Origin: Streptomyces sp. JHA26
GTDB taxonomy: Bacteria > Actinomycetota > Actinomycetes > Streptomycetales > Streptomycetaceae
Direction of reading: 5' to 3'
Assembly (NCBI RefSeq): GCF_002005565.1
Contig: NZ_BDJC01000021.1
Coordinates: 1-64,000 of the forward strand
Length of the DNA stretch: 64,000 bases
Positions within the stretch are counted from its first letter, which is position 1, and the number at the start of each line of letters is the position of its first letter. This document shows, piece after piece, positions 1-9,864 of the stretch. Under the pieces are notes generated by a model. That model had not been told where the DNA came from and did not search any database. It worked only from the letters and a program-made list of their open reading frames with translations. Both the position numbers and the translations under genes were made by a program.

Positions 1-129
1 TCCGGTGCCGCGTCCGGGATCGGCGGTGAACAGGTCGCGCAGCCGCACCTCGCCGAGTTCCTCGCGGTGCGCCGCCAGCGCGGTCCATTCGGGCGTCTGG
101 TCGAGCCTGGTACGGCCGTCTGCGTTCAT
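1..129 (-). CDS. pgi: Glucose-6-phosphate isomerase, N-terminal fragment (cut by window edge)
   Basis: Only the first 43 codons are present; the gene runs off the left end. It starts at the ATG whose complement is at 127-129. The fragment begins MNADGRTRLDQTPEWTAL and continues with a helix (AAHREELGEVRLRDLF) followed by TADPGRGT. This is the typical start of bacterial Pgi, which interconverts glucose-6-phosphate and fructose-6-phosphate in the cytoplasm. Its position next to tpiA, pgk and gap fits a sugar-phosphate cluster; in S. coelicolor (from memory) a pgi copy sits at the end of a pentose-phosphate cluster here. The call rests on a short N-terminus that I recognise, so it is good but not certain. 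Confidence 0.75.
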   Translation of the reverse strand, partial: MNADGRTRLDQTPEWTALAAHREELGEVRLRDLFTADPGRGTG

Positions 130-302
130 GTCGGACTTCAGCCTTCTTCCTTGTGTCCCAGCTGTCCCGGCTGTTTCCAACCTAATTGATCAGCGGTGGG
201 GACGGTCGAAGGAGAAGGAAAGCCGAAGGGACGGAAAGCCGAAGGGGCGGACGACGGAAAGGAGACGGGAAGCGGCCGACGACGGACCGCTGTACCGCTG
301 TG

Positions 303-638
303 CTAGATCTCGCCCCGCAGCTTGGCGAGCGCCTCGGCGAGGATCGCCTCGCCGTCCGCGTCGCTGCGGCGTTCGCGGACGTACGCCAGGTGCGTCTTGT
401 AGGGCTCGGTGCGCGGCGGGTCCGGCGGGTTGTCCCGGTCCTGTCCGGCGGGGAAACCGCAGCGCGGGCAGTCCCAGGTCTCGGGGACCTGTGCGTCGCT
501 CGCGAAGCTCGGCTGCGTCTCGTGTCCGTTGGAGCACCAGAAGGAGATGCGCAGGCGCGGCGCGGACTCGCCACGCTCGGCCTCGCCCATCGGCCCCGCC
601 CCGACCCGGCTTCCCCGGATCGCGTTGCCACTTGCCAC
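303..638 (-). CDS. RbpA-family RNA polymerase-binding protein (RbpA paralogue)
   Basis: This 111-residue protein belongs to the RbpA family, actinobacterial factors that bind the principal sigma factor and RNA polymerase and help promoter opening. Four putative zinc ligands are visible: Cys35 and His39 (CSNGH) and Cys57/Cys60 (CPRC). They match the C-x3-H...C-x2-C pattern of S. coelicolor RbpA. The C-terminal part (KTHLAYVRERR... AEALAKLR) aligns with the sigma-interaction helix. The start is GTG, chosen because GGGAG lies 7 bases upstream. The sequence differs clearly from the canonical RbpA that I remember, so it is more likely the second paralogue (RbpB-like). It has its own promoter candidate (704-732). 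Confidence 0.8.
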   Translation of the reverse strand: MASGNAIRGSRVGAGPMGEAERGESAPRLRISFWCSNGHETQPSFASDAQVPETWDCPRCGFPAGQDRDNPPDPPRTEPYKTHLAYVRERRSDADGEAILAEALAKLRGEI

Positions 639-703
639 GGTGTAACTCCCTGCGTGATGGTGCCGCGAAGCGAGTCGGCGTTTCGCTTCGCTGCGAGCGC
701 CTC

Positions 704-732
704 AGTCTACGTAAGGCCCAACGCGCGTCCAG
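704..732 (-). promoter_or_regulatory. Candidate housekeeping promoter of the RbpA-like gene
   Basis: On the minus strand CTGGAC (727-732) is followed after exactly 17 bases by TAGACT (704-709), a good match to the HrdB-type TTGACN-17-TANNNT pattern. Transcription would start near 697, leaving a leader of about 60 bases. In this leader an 8-bp inverted repeat, GCGAAGCG at 665-672 with CGCTTCGC at 684-691, could fold just upstream of the ribosome binding site. Confidence 0.55.
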
Positions 733-840
733 TGGTTGGAGTTACAAGCTCCCGCACTCGGACGCAGGCCCCATGATAGGCCGCGCCTCGGGGCGCGTAC
801 CGGACATGGGGCCTTACGTGCGCAGTGCGTGCCGGGCAGG

Positions 841-1077
841 TCAGTTGTTGGCCTTCATCAGCATGGCGAGCACGATGATGCACGCGAACCACAGCACACC
901 GACCACCACGGTGATCCGGTCGAGGTTGCGCTCGGCGACCGAGGAGCCGCCGACGGACGACTGCATGCCGCCACCGAACATGTCGGAGAGGCCGCCGCCC
1001 TTTCCCTTGTGCATCAGCACCAGCAGCATCAGCAGCAGGCTGAAGACGATCAGGGCGATCGAGAACCCCAAAACCAC
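841..1077 (-). CDS. secG: Preprotein translocase subunit SecG
   Basis: SecG is the small membrane subunit of the SecYEG channel. The 78-residue product starts MVLGFSIALIVFSLLLMLLVLM, a first membrane segment. Next comes the conserved loop KGKGGGLSDMFGGGMQSSVGGSSVAERNL... (split here for length), then a second membrane segment (ITVVVGVLWFACIIVLAML). I chose the GTG start at 1077 because it places the first membrane helix at the N-terminus and a GAGGAAG lies upstream. A longer frame from 1149 would add 24 residues that run through the upstream hairpin. The gene follows tpiA but is separated from it by a terminator-like hairpin. Confidence 0.93.
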   Translation of the reverse strand: MVLGFSIALIVFSLLLMLLVLMHKGKGGGLSDMFGGGMQSSVGGSSVAERNLDRITVVVGVLWFACIIVLAMLMKANN

Positions 1078-1112
1078 GGCTGGACCAACTTCCTCGGATT
1101 CTGACGGACGAC

Positions 1113-1145
1113 GGGGGCACGGTGGCAACAGGCCACCATGCCCCC
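1113..1145 (-). terminator. Hairpin terminator after tpiA
   Basis: Two 14-base arms (1113-1126 and 1132-1145) flank a 5-base loop. In the minus-strand transcript the single mismatch becomes a G-U pair, so the whole stem can form. It lies between the tpiA stop and the secG start, so it probably ends or attenuates the pgk-tpiA transcript. No T-run follows, which is usual in Streptomyces. Confidence 0.65.
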
Positions 1146-1190
1146 GCAAGGGTACGACGTATCGTCGCTACCGCCTACTCACCGGCGGGT

Positions 1191-1967
1191 CTACTGATCG
1201 CGGAAACGGACGATCTTGACGAACTCGTCCGGGTCCAGCGAGGCGCCGCCGACCAGGGCGCCGTCGATGTCGGGCTGCGCCATGATCTCGGCGACGTTCC
1301 CGGACTTGACGGAGCCGCCGTACTGGATGCGGACCTTGTCGGCCAGCTCCTGCGAGTACAGCTCGGCGATCTTGCCGCGGACGGCCGCGCAGACCTCCTG
1401 GGCGTCCTCGGCGCCGCAGACCTTGCCGGTGCCGATGGCCCAGACGGGCTCGTAGGCGATCACGACCGTCTCGGCCTGCTCGGCCGGGACGTCCTTGAGG
1501 CCGCCCTCGACCTGGGCGAGGGTGTGGGCGACGTGGTTGCCCGCCTCGCGGACCTCCAGCTCCTCGCCGACGCACAGGATCGGGGTCAGACCGTGCTTGT
1601 AGGCGGCCCTGACCTTGGCGTTGACCAGCTCGTCCGACTCCGCGTGGTACTGCCGGCGCTCGGAGTGACCGATCGCGACGTAGGTGCAGCGCAGCTTGGC
1701 GAGCATCGGGCCGGAGATCTCGCCGGTGTAGGCGCCGCCGTCGTGGGCGGAGACGTCCTGGGCGCCGTACTTGATCTTGAGCTTGTCGTGCTCGACCAGG
1801 GTCTGCACCGAGCGCAGGTCGGTGAAGGGGACCAGGACGGCGACCTCGACGGCGTCGTAGTCCTTGTCCGCGAGGGCGAAGGCGAGCTTCTGGACGTGGG
1901 CGATGGCCTCGAGGTGGTTGAGGTTCATCTTCCAGTTGCCCGCCATCAGCGGCGTGCGGGTGGTCAT
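1191..1967 (-). CDS. tpiA: Triosephosphate isomerase
   Basis: TpiA interconverts dihydroxyacetone phosphate and glyceraldehyde-3-phosphate. The 258-residue protein has all family marks: MAGNWKMN with the substrate lysine near residue 14, the catalytic histidine in AIGHSERR, the catalytic glutamate and mobile loop in [12 protein letters not shown], and the C-terminal phosphate-binding stretches YGGSV and GALVGGAS. Length is normal. It starts only 5 bases after the pgk stop codon, so the two are co-transcribed and probably translationally coupled. The start [15 protein letters not shown] is the only one that keeps the full first beta strand with some N-terminal lead. Confidence 0.97.
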   Translation of the reverse strand: MTTRTPLMAGNWKMNLNHLEAIAHVQKLAFALADKDYDAVEVAVLVPFTDLRSVQTLVEHDKLKIKYGAQDVSAHDGGAYTGEISGPMLAKLRCTYVAIGHSERRQYHAESDELVNAKVRAAYKHGLTPILCVGEELEVREAGNHVAHTLAQVEGGLKDVPAEQAETVVIAYEPVWAIGTGKVCGAEDAQEVCAAVRGKIAELYSQELADKVRIQYGGSVKSGNVAEIMAQPDIDGALVGGASLDPDEFVKIVRFRDQ

Positions 1968-1972
1968 CGGGG

Positions 1973-3184
1973 TCAGTCCTCCAGTGCGGCGAGGCCGGGG
2001 AGCGTCTTGCCCTCGAGGTATTCGAGGGAGGCGCCGCCGCCGGTAGAGATGTGGCCGAATGCCTTTTCGTCGAAGCCGAGCGTACGCACGGCCGCGGCGG
2101 AGTCGCCGCCGCCGACCACGGTGAAGCCCGGGGCGTCGACGAGGGCCTGGGCGACCGCCTTGGTGCCCTCGGCGTAGTCGGGGTGCTCGAAGACGCCCAT
2201 GGGGCCGTTCCAGAAGACGGTGGCCGCGTCGACGAGCTTCGAGGCGTAGAGCTTGCGGGTCTCGGGACCGATGTCCAGACCCTCCTGGTCGGCCGGGATG
2301 GCGTCCGCGGCGACGGTGGTGGGGTTGGCCGGGGCCTTGGTCTTCAGGTCCGGGAACTCCCGCGAGACCAGGACGTCGACGGGGAGGACCAGCTCGACAC
2401 CGTTCTTCTCCGCGCGCTCGATGTACTCCTTGACGGCCGGGATCTGGTCCTCCTGGAGGAGGGAGATGCCGACCTCGTACCCCTTGGCCTTGAGGAAGGT
2501 GTACGCCATGCCGCCGCCGATGAGGAGCCGGTCGGCCTTGCCGAGCAGCTGGTCGATGACGGCGAGCTTGTCGGAGACCTTGGCGCCGCCGAGCGCGACC
2601 ACGTAGGGGCGCTGGACGTCGTCGGTGAGCTTATTCAGGACGCCGACCTCGGTGGCGATGAGGTACCCGGCGTAGTGCGGGAGCCGCTTGGGCAGGTCGA
2701 AGACCGAGGCGTGCTTGCGGTGCACGGCGCCGAAGCCGTCGCCGACGTAGACGTCCGCGAGGCCGGCCAGCCTGTCGGCGAAGGCGGCGCGCTCGGCGTC
2801 GTCCTTGCTGGTCTCTCCGGCGTTGAAGCGCAGGTTCTCGACGACGGCCACCTGGCCGTCGGTGAGGCCGGCCACCGCGGACTCGGCGGAGGGGCCGACC
2901 GTGTCCTCGGCGAAGGCGACGTCGGCGCCGAGCAGTTCACCGAGGCGGGCGGCGGCCGGGGCGAGGGAGAAGGCCGGGTCCGGGGCGCCCTTGGGGCGGC
3001 CCAGGTGCGAGGCGACGATCACGCGCGCGCCCGCGTCGGCCAGGGCCTTGACGGTGGGCAGCACGGCGCGGATGCGGCCGTCGTCGGTGATGGTGGTGCC
3101 GTCCAGCGGCACGTTGAGGTCGGCGCGGACGAAGACGCGCTTGCCCGCGACGCCTTCGGAGAGCAGTTCGTCGATCGTCTTCAT
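1973..3184 (-). CDS. pgk: Phosphoglycerate kinase
   Basis: Pgk makes ATP from 1,3-bisphosphoglycerate in glycolysis. The 403-residue product starts [27 protein letters not shown], which includes the substrate-binding VRADLNVP motif. It also has SHLGRP, the nucleotide-binding GGAKVSDK, the hinge and GGGDSAAA near the C-terminus, so all main motifs are present. Start choice: the ATG at 3184 gives the standard bacterial length and has GGGGGCTCC just upstream; the reading frame stays open far upstream through the gap gene in another phase, but that part is not coding. It is the first gene of the pgk-tpiA pair and follows the strong terminator of gap. Confidence 0.97.
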   Translation of the reverse strand: MKTIDELLSEGVAGKRVFVRADLNVPLDGTTITDDGRIRAVLPTVKALADAGARVIVASHLGRPKGAPDPAFSLAPAAARLGELLGADVAFAEDTVGPSAESAVAGLTDGQVAVVENLRFNAGETSKDDAERAAFADRLAGLADVYVGDGFGAVHRKHASVFDLPKRLPHYAGYLIATEVGVLNKLTDDVQRPYVVALGGAKVSDKLAVIDQLLGKADRLLIGGGMAYTFLKAKGYEVGISLLQEDQIPAVKEYIERAEKNGVELVLPVDVLVSREFPDLKTKAPANPTTVAADAIPADQEGLDIGPETRKLYASKLVDAATVFWNGPMGVFEHPDYAEGTKAVAQALVDAPGFTVVGGGDSAAAVRTLGFDEKAFGHISTGGGASLEYLEGKTLPGLAALED

Positions 3185-3250
3185 GCAGGGGGCTCCTGGG
3201 TTCTCGTGCTCGCTCGTGATCCTACGAGGGCTGGTCGCTGCGGACGCGAC

Positions 3251-3292
3251 GCAGGGCCCGGGCAGCGCGACGTTGCGCTGCCCGAGCCCTGC
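3251..3292 (-). terminator. Strong hairpin terminator after gap
   Basis: Two 18-base arms (3251-3268 and 3275-3292) with one mismatch enclose a 6-base loop (GACGTT). It starts 36 bases after the gap stop codon and lies upstream of pgk. It could end most gap transcripts, so that pgk-tpiA depends on read-through or its own promoter. High gap and lower pgk expression would be the expected result. Confidence 0.8.
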
Positions 3293-3327
3293 CACCGCAT
3301 TCGAGGTGCCGCTTGGGTCTGAGTCGA

Positions 3328-4515
<1,188 letters not shown>

Positions 4516-4560
4516 TCACCCGTTTTCGCTACACGTGGTCGGTTCCCGGGGACCGCGTCG

Positions 4561-7515
4561 TCACTCGTCCAGGGCACGCAGCGCCTGTCGCACGAGCGCG
4601 GCCCGGTCGGCCGGCGCGGCGAGGTGCTCCAGGCCGAAGCCCAGCAGCACGGTGTCGTCGGTGGTGACCGCGCCGTAGGTCTGGAACAGGGTGCCGGTGC
4701 GGGTCCAGTCCTTCAGGACGGCGGGGCTGCCCGCGGGCGGCCCGGTGACCCGCCAGGCGCCGAGCGAGGTCTCGAAGCCCTCGGTGCCGGTCGCCGTGGA
4801 GCCGGTGACCAGCGAGGCCTCGTCGGCGAGGACGCCGCGTCCGCCGGTGCCGGGGTCGGTGACGTAGGCGAGGGACAGCTCGACGGACTTGCCGGCGTAG
4901 GCGCTCAGGTCGAACTCCACCTGCCGCCAGCCGCCGGAGGAACCGGTGAGGCTGTTCCACTGCCCGGTCGTGCCGGTCGCGGCGCAGCCGTCCTCGGACT
5001 GGGTCAGGTAGTGCTCCAGCCAGGGGTGGTCGCTGATGTAGAACCCGGCCTCGCACTCGGTGGGCACGGCGGTGCCGGTGGCGCCGTTCGCCTCGGGCAG
5101 CGTGGTCCAGTCGTCGGCGCCGGTGACGTGGGCCTCGACCAGGGCGTGGTCGTAGCCGCGCTCGGTGTCCCACAGCAGCTGGGTGCGCAGCGTGGGCCGG
5201 TCGGCGGCGGTGACACCGGTGAGGTCGACGGTGCGGGTGAGGCGCTTGTAGGCGTCGTCGGTGTGGACGGCGGCGACCATCCAGTCACCGGCGTAGGGCC
5301 CGTACGGGTTCACCGTGCCGGCGAACTCGCCGGCGCCCGCGCTCGCGAACTGCGGGTAGGTCGCGGGGTCCAGCTCGTCCGAGGTCACGCTGTAGGTCCC
5401 GGCGGTGTCCAGCGGATTGCCCGGGGCGGCGCCGAGCGCTCCGTCGGTTCCGGCGAGCTTGCCGGAACCGGTGAATCCGGTGGCGCCGGAGGTCGACGTG
5501 CGGGTGTAGGCGCCCAGGTAGTACTGGCTGAAGTCGTCGGACGGGGTGCCGTCGCCGAGGTCGACGCTGCCGCCGGCCCGCTCGCCCGCCTCGATCAGCC
5601 GGCCGCCCTCGTTGAGGAAGGCGCGCAGCTGGAGCTGGGTGGCGTTGCCCGGGGTCGCCGCGCCGGTGTAGTGGACGACGGTGTCGAAGTGGCCGAGGAC
5701 GCCGAGCGCGTCGGGAGCGCCCTGGGTGGCGACGTCCCACACGGCGGCCCGCTCGCCGCCGGCCTCGAGCGCGTCCACGTACGTCTGCGTCTGCGTGGCC
5801 TTCGCGCCCTCCTCGGCGACGACGAGGACGTCCGCGCGGGGCCGCTCGGCGACCGTGTACGTGAAGTGCTCGCTGGAGACCTTCTTGCCCTGGCGCGTCT
5901 CGCCGGTGAACCAGACCTCGACCCTGTCGCCCGGGGCGCCGTCCTTGACCTCGGCCCGGTACTCGTCGAAGTAGAGGTTGTCCTCACCGCCGTACGTCTC
6001 GCCGCCCTGCCACGGCTTCAGCGCCATGTCGAGGACGCGTCCGCCGTTGACGCGGTACTTCAGCTCCTTGTCGCGCACCGCCTTGCGGACGACGACCGAG
6101 ACCTCCTGGTCGGCGCCGCGCGAGTACGACGTGGTGAAGGGGGCCGGGGTGAAGTCGGCGGCGTCCAGGCCCACCGAGGAGGACGGCCGGTCCGGGTGGG
6201 CGGCGGTCTCGGCGACGGAGAGCGCGAACGGGACGTTCTTGGCGAACTCCTGCTGGATCAGCTTCTCGTCGTCCGGGAAGTTGAAGCCCGACCGGCAGTC
6301 CCGCGCGTTCCACTGGTCGTCGGGGTCCAGGTCGGACGCGGTCTGACAGGTCGACATCTCGGGGGTGAACATCGCCATGCCGTTGACGTTGGCCGCGTGG
6401 CCGTCCGCCTCGCCGTTGGTGGTGTACAGCTCCGAGGAGACCTGTGGGTGGTAGCCGGGGATCGCGGAGTTGTCCGGCGTGCCGGCGAGCGCCTTGTACA
6501 GGACGTCGTCCGGGGTGTTCGTGGCCACCTGCCAGCCGACGCCGTAGAGGAGCAGTTCGGCGGCGGAGTGGTAGTTGATGCCGTAGGTGAAGCCGATGCG
6601 CTTTTCGAAGGCGTCCAGCGCCTTGGTCTCGGGCTCGGAGCCCGGGCTCGCGCCGCGGTAGGTCTCGCTGGTGGGGTTGGGGGACGAGCCCTCGTCGTCG
6701 TAGCCCCACTTGTAGGCGAAGTTGCGGTTGAGGTCGACGCCGTCGCCGGTGCCGATGACACCGTCGCCGTTGACGTCGCGCAGGTTCTTGCGCCACAGGC
6801 GGTTGGCGGGGTCCTGGAAGGTGTAGTCGTAGCCGTCGGGGTTGGCCGACAGGACGAACCACAGTTCGGTGGAGTCGACGATCTTCTTGATCCGCCGGTC
6901 CTTCGCGTAGTTGTCCAGGTAGTGGTGCATCAGCCGCCGGGTCATCTCCGGGGTGATCCACTCGCGCGCGTGCTGGTTGGACATGTAGAGGACGGAGGGC
7001 CTGGAGCCGTCCTTCGACTTCTTGGCGTTCTTGGTGAGCTTGAGCGCCAGGATGTCCTGGCCCCTGACCGTCTTGCCGATGGAGACGACCTTGGTGAGGC
7101 CGGGGTTCTGCCGGGCGGTGCGGAGGATCTCCTCCCGGAGGCCGCCGCTGCCGCTGTAGGGGCGGAAGACGCCGTCGGCCGCGGCCTCGACGCGTTCCTC
7201 GGTCCGGGTGGAGAGGGTGTGCTCGGTGAGGTCGACGCCCTTCTTCTCCAGCTTCTCGGCCTGCCGGTCGGTGAGGTAGACCTCGACGGCGGCCGTTCCC
7301 TCGTCGGGAACCTGCTCGCCGAGTTCGTGGCCGTCCTGGCCGGCGGCCAGCAGCAGGGGTACCTGCTCCTGGGTGACGTCGGCGCGGAAGACCTTCACTT
7401 CGTCCGCGTCCGGGGTCCCCGGATCCGCGGGTCGTGCCTGGGCGATGGGTGCGAAGCTCGCTCCGCCGATCAGGAGCGCGCCGACAGCGAGGATCGATCT
7501 CGCTCTTCGTCTCAT
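4561..7515 (-). CDS. Secreted M14 zinc carboxypeptidase with large C-terminal extension
   Basis: The 984-residue product starts MRRRARSILAVGALLIGGAS, a classical signal peptide ending near AQA-RPADP, so it is exported. The N-terminal pro-region is followed by an M14 peptidase domain. Zinc ligands are in NQHAREW (near residue 180), the substrate-binding arginine in VDLNRNFAYKWG, the third ligand probably in INYHSAAELL, and the catalytic glutamate in MFTPEMS. A DVNGDGVIGTGDGVD calcium-loop-like insert comes just before the LNRNF motif. The last ~500 residues resemble the beta-rich and immune-inhibitor-A-like regions of other secreted peptidases. The ATG at 7515 was chosen because it starts the signal peptide; AGGGGGG lies only 3 bases upstream, so the ribosome site is not ideal. 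Confidence 0.9.
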   Translation of the reverse strand: MRRRARSILAVGALLIGGASFAPIAQARPADPGTPDADEVKVFRADVTQEQVPLLLAAGQDGHELGEQVPDEGTAAVEVYLTDRQAEKLEKKGVDLTEHTLSTRTEERVEAAADGVFRPYSGSGGLREEILRTARQNPGLTKVVSIGKTVRGQDILALKLTKNAKKSKDGSRPSVLYMSNQHAREWITPEMTRRLMHHYLDNYAKDRRIKKIVDSTELWFVLSANPDGYDYTFQDPANRLWRKNLRDVNGDGVIGTGDGVDLNRNFAYKWGYDDEGSSPNPTSETYRGASPGSEPETKALDAFEKRIGFTYGINYHSAAELLLYGVGWQVATNTPDDVLYKALAGTPDNSAIPGYHPQVSSELYTTNGEADGHAANVNGMAMFTPEMSTCQTASDLDPDDQWNARDCRSGFNFPDDEKLIQQEFAKNVPFALSVAETAAHPDRPSSSVGLDAADFTPAPFTTSYSRGADQEVSVVVRKAVRDKELKYRVNGGRVLDMALKPWQGGETYGGEDNLYFDEYRAEVKDGAPGDRVEVWFTGETRQGKKVSSEHFTYTVAERPRADVLVVAEEGAKATQTQTYVDALEAGGERAAVWDVATQGAPDALGVLGHFDTVVHYTGAATPGNATQLQLRAFLNEGGRLIEAGERAGGSVDLGDGTPSDDFSQYYLGAYTRTSTSGATGFTGSGKLAGTDGALGAAPGNPLDTAGTYSVTSDELDPATYPQFASAGAGEFAGTVNPYGPYAGDWMVAAVHTDDAYKRLTRTVDLTGVTAADRPTLRTQLLWDTERGYDHALVEAHVTGADDWTTLPEANGATGTAVPTECEAGFYISDHPWLEHYLTQSEDGCAATGTTGQWNSLTGSSGGWRQVEFDLSAYAGKSVELSLAYVTDPGTGGRGVLADEASLVTGSTATGTEGFETSLGAWRVTGPPAGSPAVLKDWTRTGTLFQTYGAVTTDDTVLLGFGLEHLAAPADRAALVRQALRALDE

Positions 7516-7561
7516 GAACCCCCCTAGCGTGGGTCCGCCACAGCAGCGAACAGATGCCAGG

Positions 7562-7578
7562 CTCATGACACCTCATGA
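7562..7578. repeat. Direct repeat TCATGAG upstream of the carboxypeptidase
   Basis: On the minus strand the heptamer TCATGAG occurs twice with a 10-base period, one helical turn, about 50 to 60 bases before the carboxypeptidase start. A TTGACT hexamer lies just upstream. This is the geometry of an operator that binds one face of DNA, but no known regulator is assigned. Confidence 0.35.
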
Positions 7579-7612
7579 TCGAGTCAAGAGCGCGGTAAGG
7601 ACACGCGGAAGC

Positions 7613-7645
7613 CGGTGCCGGTCACCCGAGCGGGCGCCGGCACCG
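7613..7645. terminator. Weak terminator candidate after whiA
   Basis: A 9-bp inverted repeat (7613-7621 with 7637-7645, loop 15 bases) lies between whiA and the carboxypeptidase gene, about 150 bases after the whiA stop. It is the only clear hairpin there. The distance and the long loop make this tentative. Confidence 0.35.
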
Positions 7646-7721
7646 ACTGTCCGACGGCTCGTGCGGGGAGGGTCCCGTACGCGTGCGGAGGGTCTGTCCG
7701 TGTGCGGAAGGGCCCGTACGT

Positions 7722-7770
7722 GTGCGGGCGGTCGGTGCGGGCGGTCGGTGCGGGCGGTCGGTGCGGGCGG
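7722..7770. repeat. 13-bp tandem repeat, 3.8 copies
   Basis: The unit GTGCGGGCGGTCG is repeated exactly at 7722-7734, 7735-7747 and 7748-7760, followed by a partial copy. Degenerate copies (GTGCGGAGGGTC, GTGCGGAAGGG) precede it from about 7683. The array sits directly downstream of the whiA stop codon. It is non-coding and probably length-variable between strains. Confidence 0.85.
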
Positions 7771-7792
7771 GGGGCCGTCGCCCCGCCTCCCG

Positions 7793-8782
7793 TCAGCCGA
7801 CGAGGTTGTCGGCGAGCTCCTCGCCGAGGTTGGCCTCCGTGCCCGGGATGCCGAGGTCCGAGGCCCGCTTGTCGGCCATGGCCAGCAGGCGGCGGATGCG
7901 GCCGGCGACGGCGTCCTTGGTCAGCGGCGGGTCGGCGAGGGCGCCCAGCTCCTCCAGGGAGGCCTGCTTGTGTTCCATGCGCAGTCGGCCGGCGGCGGCG
8001 AGGTGCTCGGGCACGTCGTCGGCGAGGATCTCCAGGGCCCGCTGGACCCGGGCGCCGGCGGCGACGGCCGCGCGGGCCGAACGACGCAGGTTGGCGTCGT
8101 CGAAGTTGGCGAGGCGGTTGGCGGTGGCCCGCACCTCGCGGCGCATCCTCCGCTCCTCCCAGGCCAGCACCGACTCGTGGGCGCCGAGCCGGGTGAGCAG
8201 CGCGCCGATCGCGTCGCCGTCGCGGACGACGACCCGGTCCACGCCGCGCACCTCACGGGCCTTGGCGGCGATCGACAGCCGGCGAGCGGCGCCGACCAGG
8301 GCGAGGGCGGCCTCGGGGCCCGGGCAGGTCACCTCCAGGGAGGAGGAACGGCCGGGCTCGGTGAGCGAGCCGTGCGCCAGGAAGGCCCCGCGCCAGGCGG
8401 CCTCGGCGTCGCAGGTGGCCCCCGAGACCACCTGCGGCGGCAGGCCGCGGATCGGCCGGCCCCGGCCGTCCACCAGACCGGTCTGCCGGGCCAGCTGGTC
8501 ACCGCCAGCGACCACCCGTACGACGTAGCGCGAGCCGCGGCGCAGCCCGCCCGGCGCCATCACGATCAGCTCGGAGCTGTGCCCGAAGATCTCCAGGATG
8601 TCCCGCTTGAGCCGGCGGGCCGCCATCGCGGTGTCCAGCTCCGCCTCGATCACGATGCGCCCGCTCACCAGGTGAAGGCCGCCGGCGAACCGCAGAACGG
8701 CGGAGACCTCCGCCTTCCTGCAGCAGGTCCGGGTGACGGGGAGCCGGGAGATCTCATCCTTCACCGCTGCCGTCATCGCCAT
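7793..8782 (-). CDS. whiA: Sporulation regulator WhiA
   Basis: WhiA is a DNA-binding protein related to LAGLIDADG homing endonucleases; with WhiB it switches on genes for sporulation septation in Streptomyces. The 329-residue sequence ([20 protein letters not shown]...) is almost identical to the S. coelicolor protein that I remember. The N-terminal two thirds is the homing-endonuclease-like fold and the C-terminal part ([21 protein letters not shown] and on) is the helix-turn-helix domain. The gene overlaps the end of yvcK. Translation may start at 8782 or at the second ATG (8776), which forms an ATGA overlap with the yvcK stop codon. It is the last gene of the uvrC-rapZ-yvcK-whiA operon. 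Confidence 0.97.
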   Translation of the reverse strand: MAMTAAVKDEISRLPVTRTCCRKAEVSAVLRFAGGLHLVSGRIVIEAELDTAMAARRLKRDILEIFGHSSELIVMAPGGLRRGSRYVVRVVAGGDQLARQTGLVDGRGRPIRGLPPQVVSGATCDAEAAWRGAFLAHGSLTEPGRSSSLEVTCPGPEAALALVGAARRLSIAAKAREVRGVDRVVVRDGDAIGALLTRLGAHESVLAWEERRMRREVRATANRLANFDDANLRRSARAAVAAGARVQRALEILADDVPEHLAAAGRLRMEHKQASLEELGALADPPLTKDAVAGRIRRLLAMADKRASDLGIPGTEANLGEELADNLVG

Positions 8783-9864
8783 GGGCCGATCCTTCCATGC
8801 ATCCGAAAAATACGGTCGTACGCGGCGGCCAGCAGCTCCGGGTCGTGCCTCGGGGTCCCGTCGGTCCGGGCGACCGGAGCCAGTTCGACCGCGGCGCCGA
8901 ACCGTTTCGCGGCGTCGGTGAGCGAGTCACGGTCGGGCACGGCGGCCTCGTCGGCCAGCACCACGTCCAGGGCGAGTTTAGGGGCGTGTCGTCCCAAAAC
9001 CTCCAAATGACGCTGCGGGGAGAAGCCCTCGGTTTCTCCGGGCTGCGGGGCGAGGTTCAAGGAGAGCACCCGGCGCGCCTTCGTCTCGACCAGCGCGTCC
9101 AGCAGGTCGGGCACGAGCAGGTGCGGGATGACCGAGGAGAACCAGGAGCCGGGGCCGAGCACCACCCAGTCCGCGTCCAGGACGGCCTCGACCGCCTCGG
9201 GGACGGCGGGCGGGTCGTTCGGCACCAGGTGCACGGACTGCACCTCGCCGGGGGTCAGGGCGACGGTGGCCTGTCCCCGTACGGTGTCGACGTCCTCCGG
9301 GCGGTCCGGGTCGTGGCCCTTGACCAGGGCCTGGAGCTCCAGCGGGACGGCGGACATGGGCAGCACGCGTCCGTGCGCGCCGAGCAGCTTGCCGACCAGG
9401 TCGAGGGCCTGGACGTGGTCGCCGAGCTGCTCCCACAGGGCGACGATCAGCAGATTGCCGACCGCGTGCTCGTGCAGGTCGCCCTGGGACTGAAAGCGGT
9501 GCTGGATGACGCGGGCCCAGGTCTGGCCCCAGTCGTCGTCGCCGCACAACGCGGCGAGCGCCTTGCGCAGGTCGCCGGGCGGCAGGACGCCCAGCTCGTC
9601 GCGGAGCCGCCCGCTGGAACCGCCGTCGTCGGCCACGGTGACGACGGCGGTGAGGTCGCCGGTGATTCGGCGCAGTGCGGCGAGCGAGGCGGACAGGCCC
9701 ATGCCGCCGCCGAGGGCGACGACCTTGGGCTGGGTGCCCCGGCGGCGCGGCTTGCCGCCGCGCGTCTGCTCGGGCCGGGCGGCGCGGGCGTCGGCGGATC
9801 TGCCGCCGCGCCCCTCGGGCATCACCCGGCGCAGCCTGCTCAGCCGCGGAGTACGTCGTGTCAT
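8773..9864 (-). CDS. yvcK: YvcK/CofD-family gluconeogenesis factor
   Basis: YvcK proteins bind UDP-sugars and influence cell-envelope growth and gluconeogenic growth; the fold resembles CofD (2-phospho-lactate transferase). In this 363-residue protein the glycine-rich [18 protein letters not shown] begins near residue 48, followed by [14 protein letters not shown] and [12 protein letters not shown], all family motifs. The first ~45 residues are a basic, probably disordered extension. The start overlaps the rapZ stop by 4 bases (ATGA), and its end overlaps the start of whiA. The rapZ-yvcK-whiA order is conserved in many Gram-positive bacteria. Confidence 0.93.
   Translation of the reverse strand: MTRRTPRLSRLRRVMPEGRGGRSADARAARPEQTRGGKPRRRGTQPKVVALGGGMGLSASLAALRRITGDLTAVVTVADDGGSSGRLRDELGVLPPGDLRKALAALCGDDDWGQTWARVIQHRFQSQGDLHEHAVGNLLIVALWEQLGDHVQALDLVGKLLGAHGRVLPMSAVPLELQALVKGHDPDRPEDVDTVRGQATVALTPGEVQSVHLVPNDPPAVPEAVEAVLDADWVVLGPGSWFSSVIPHLLVPDLLDALVETKARRVLSLNLAPQPGETEGFSPQRHLEVLGRHAPKLALDVVLADEAAVPDRDSLTDAAKRFGAAVELAPVARTDGTPRHDPELLAAAYDRIFRMHGRIGPWR

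Noticed and set aside
640-840. tRNA gene between the RbpA-like gene and secG
   Set aside because: No cloverleaf, T-loop GTTCRANNC or CCA-adjacent acceptor pairing could be found.
4624-7527. Open frame of 967 codons on the plus strand opposite the carboxypeptidase
   Set aside because: It is the GC-rich shadow of a clearly coding minus-strand gene; its translation is Val/Gly/Asp-rich, has no family motif and no ribosome site.
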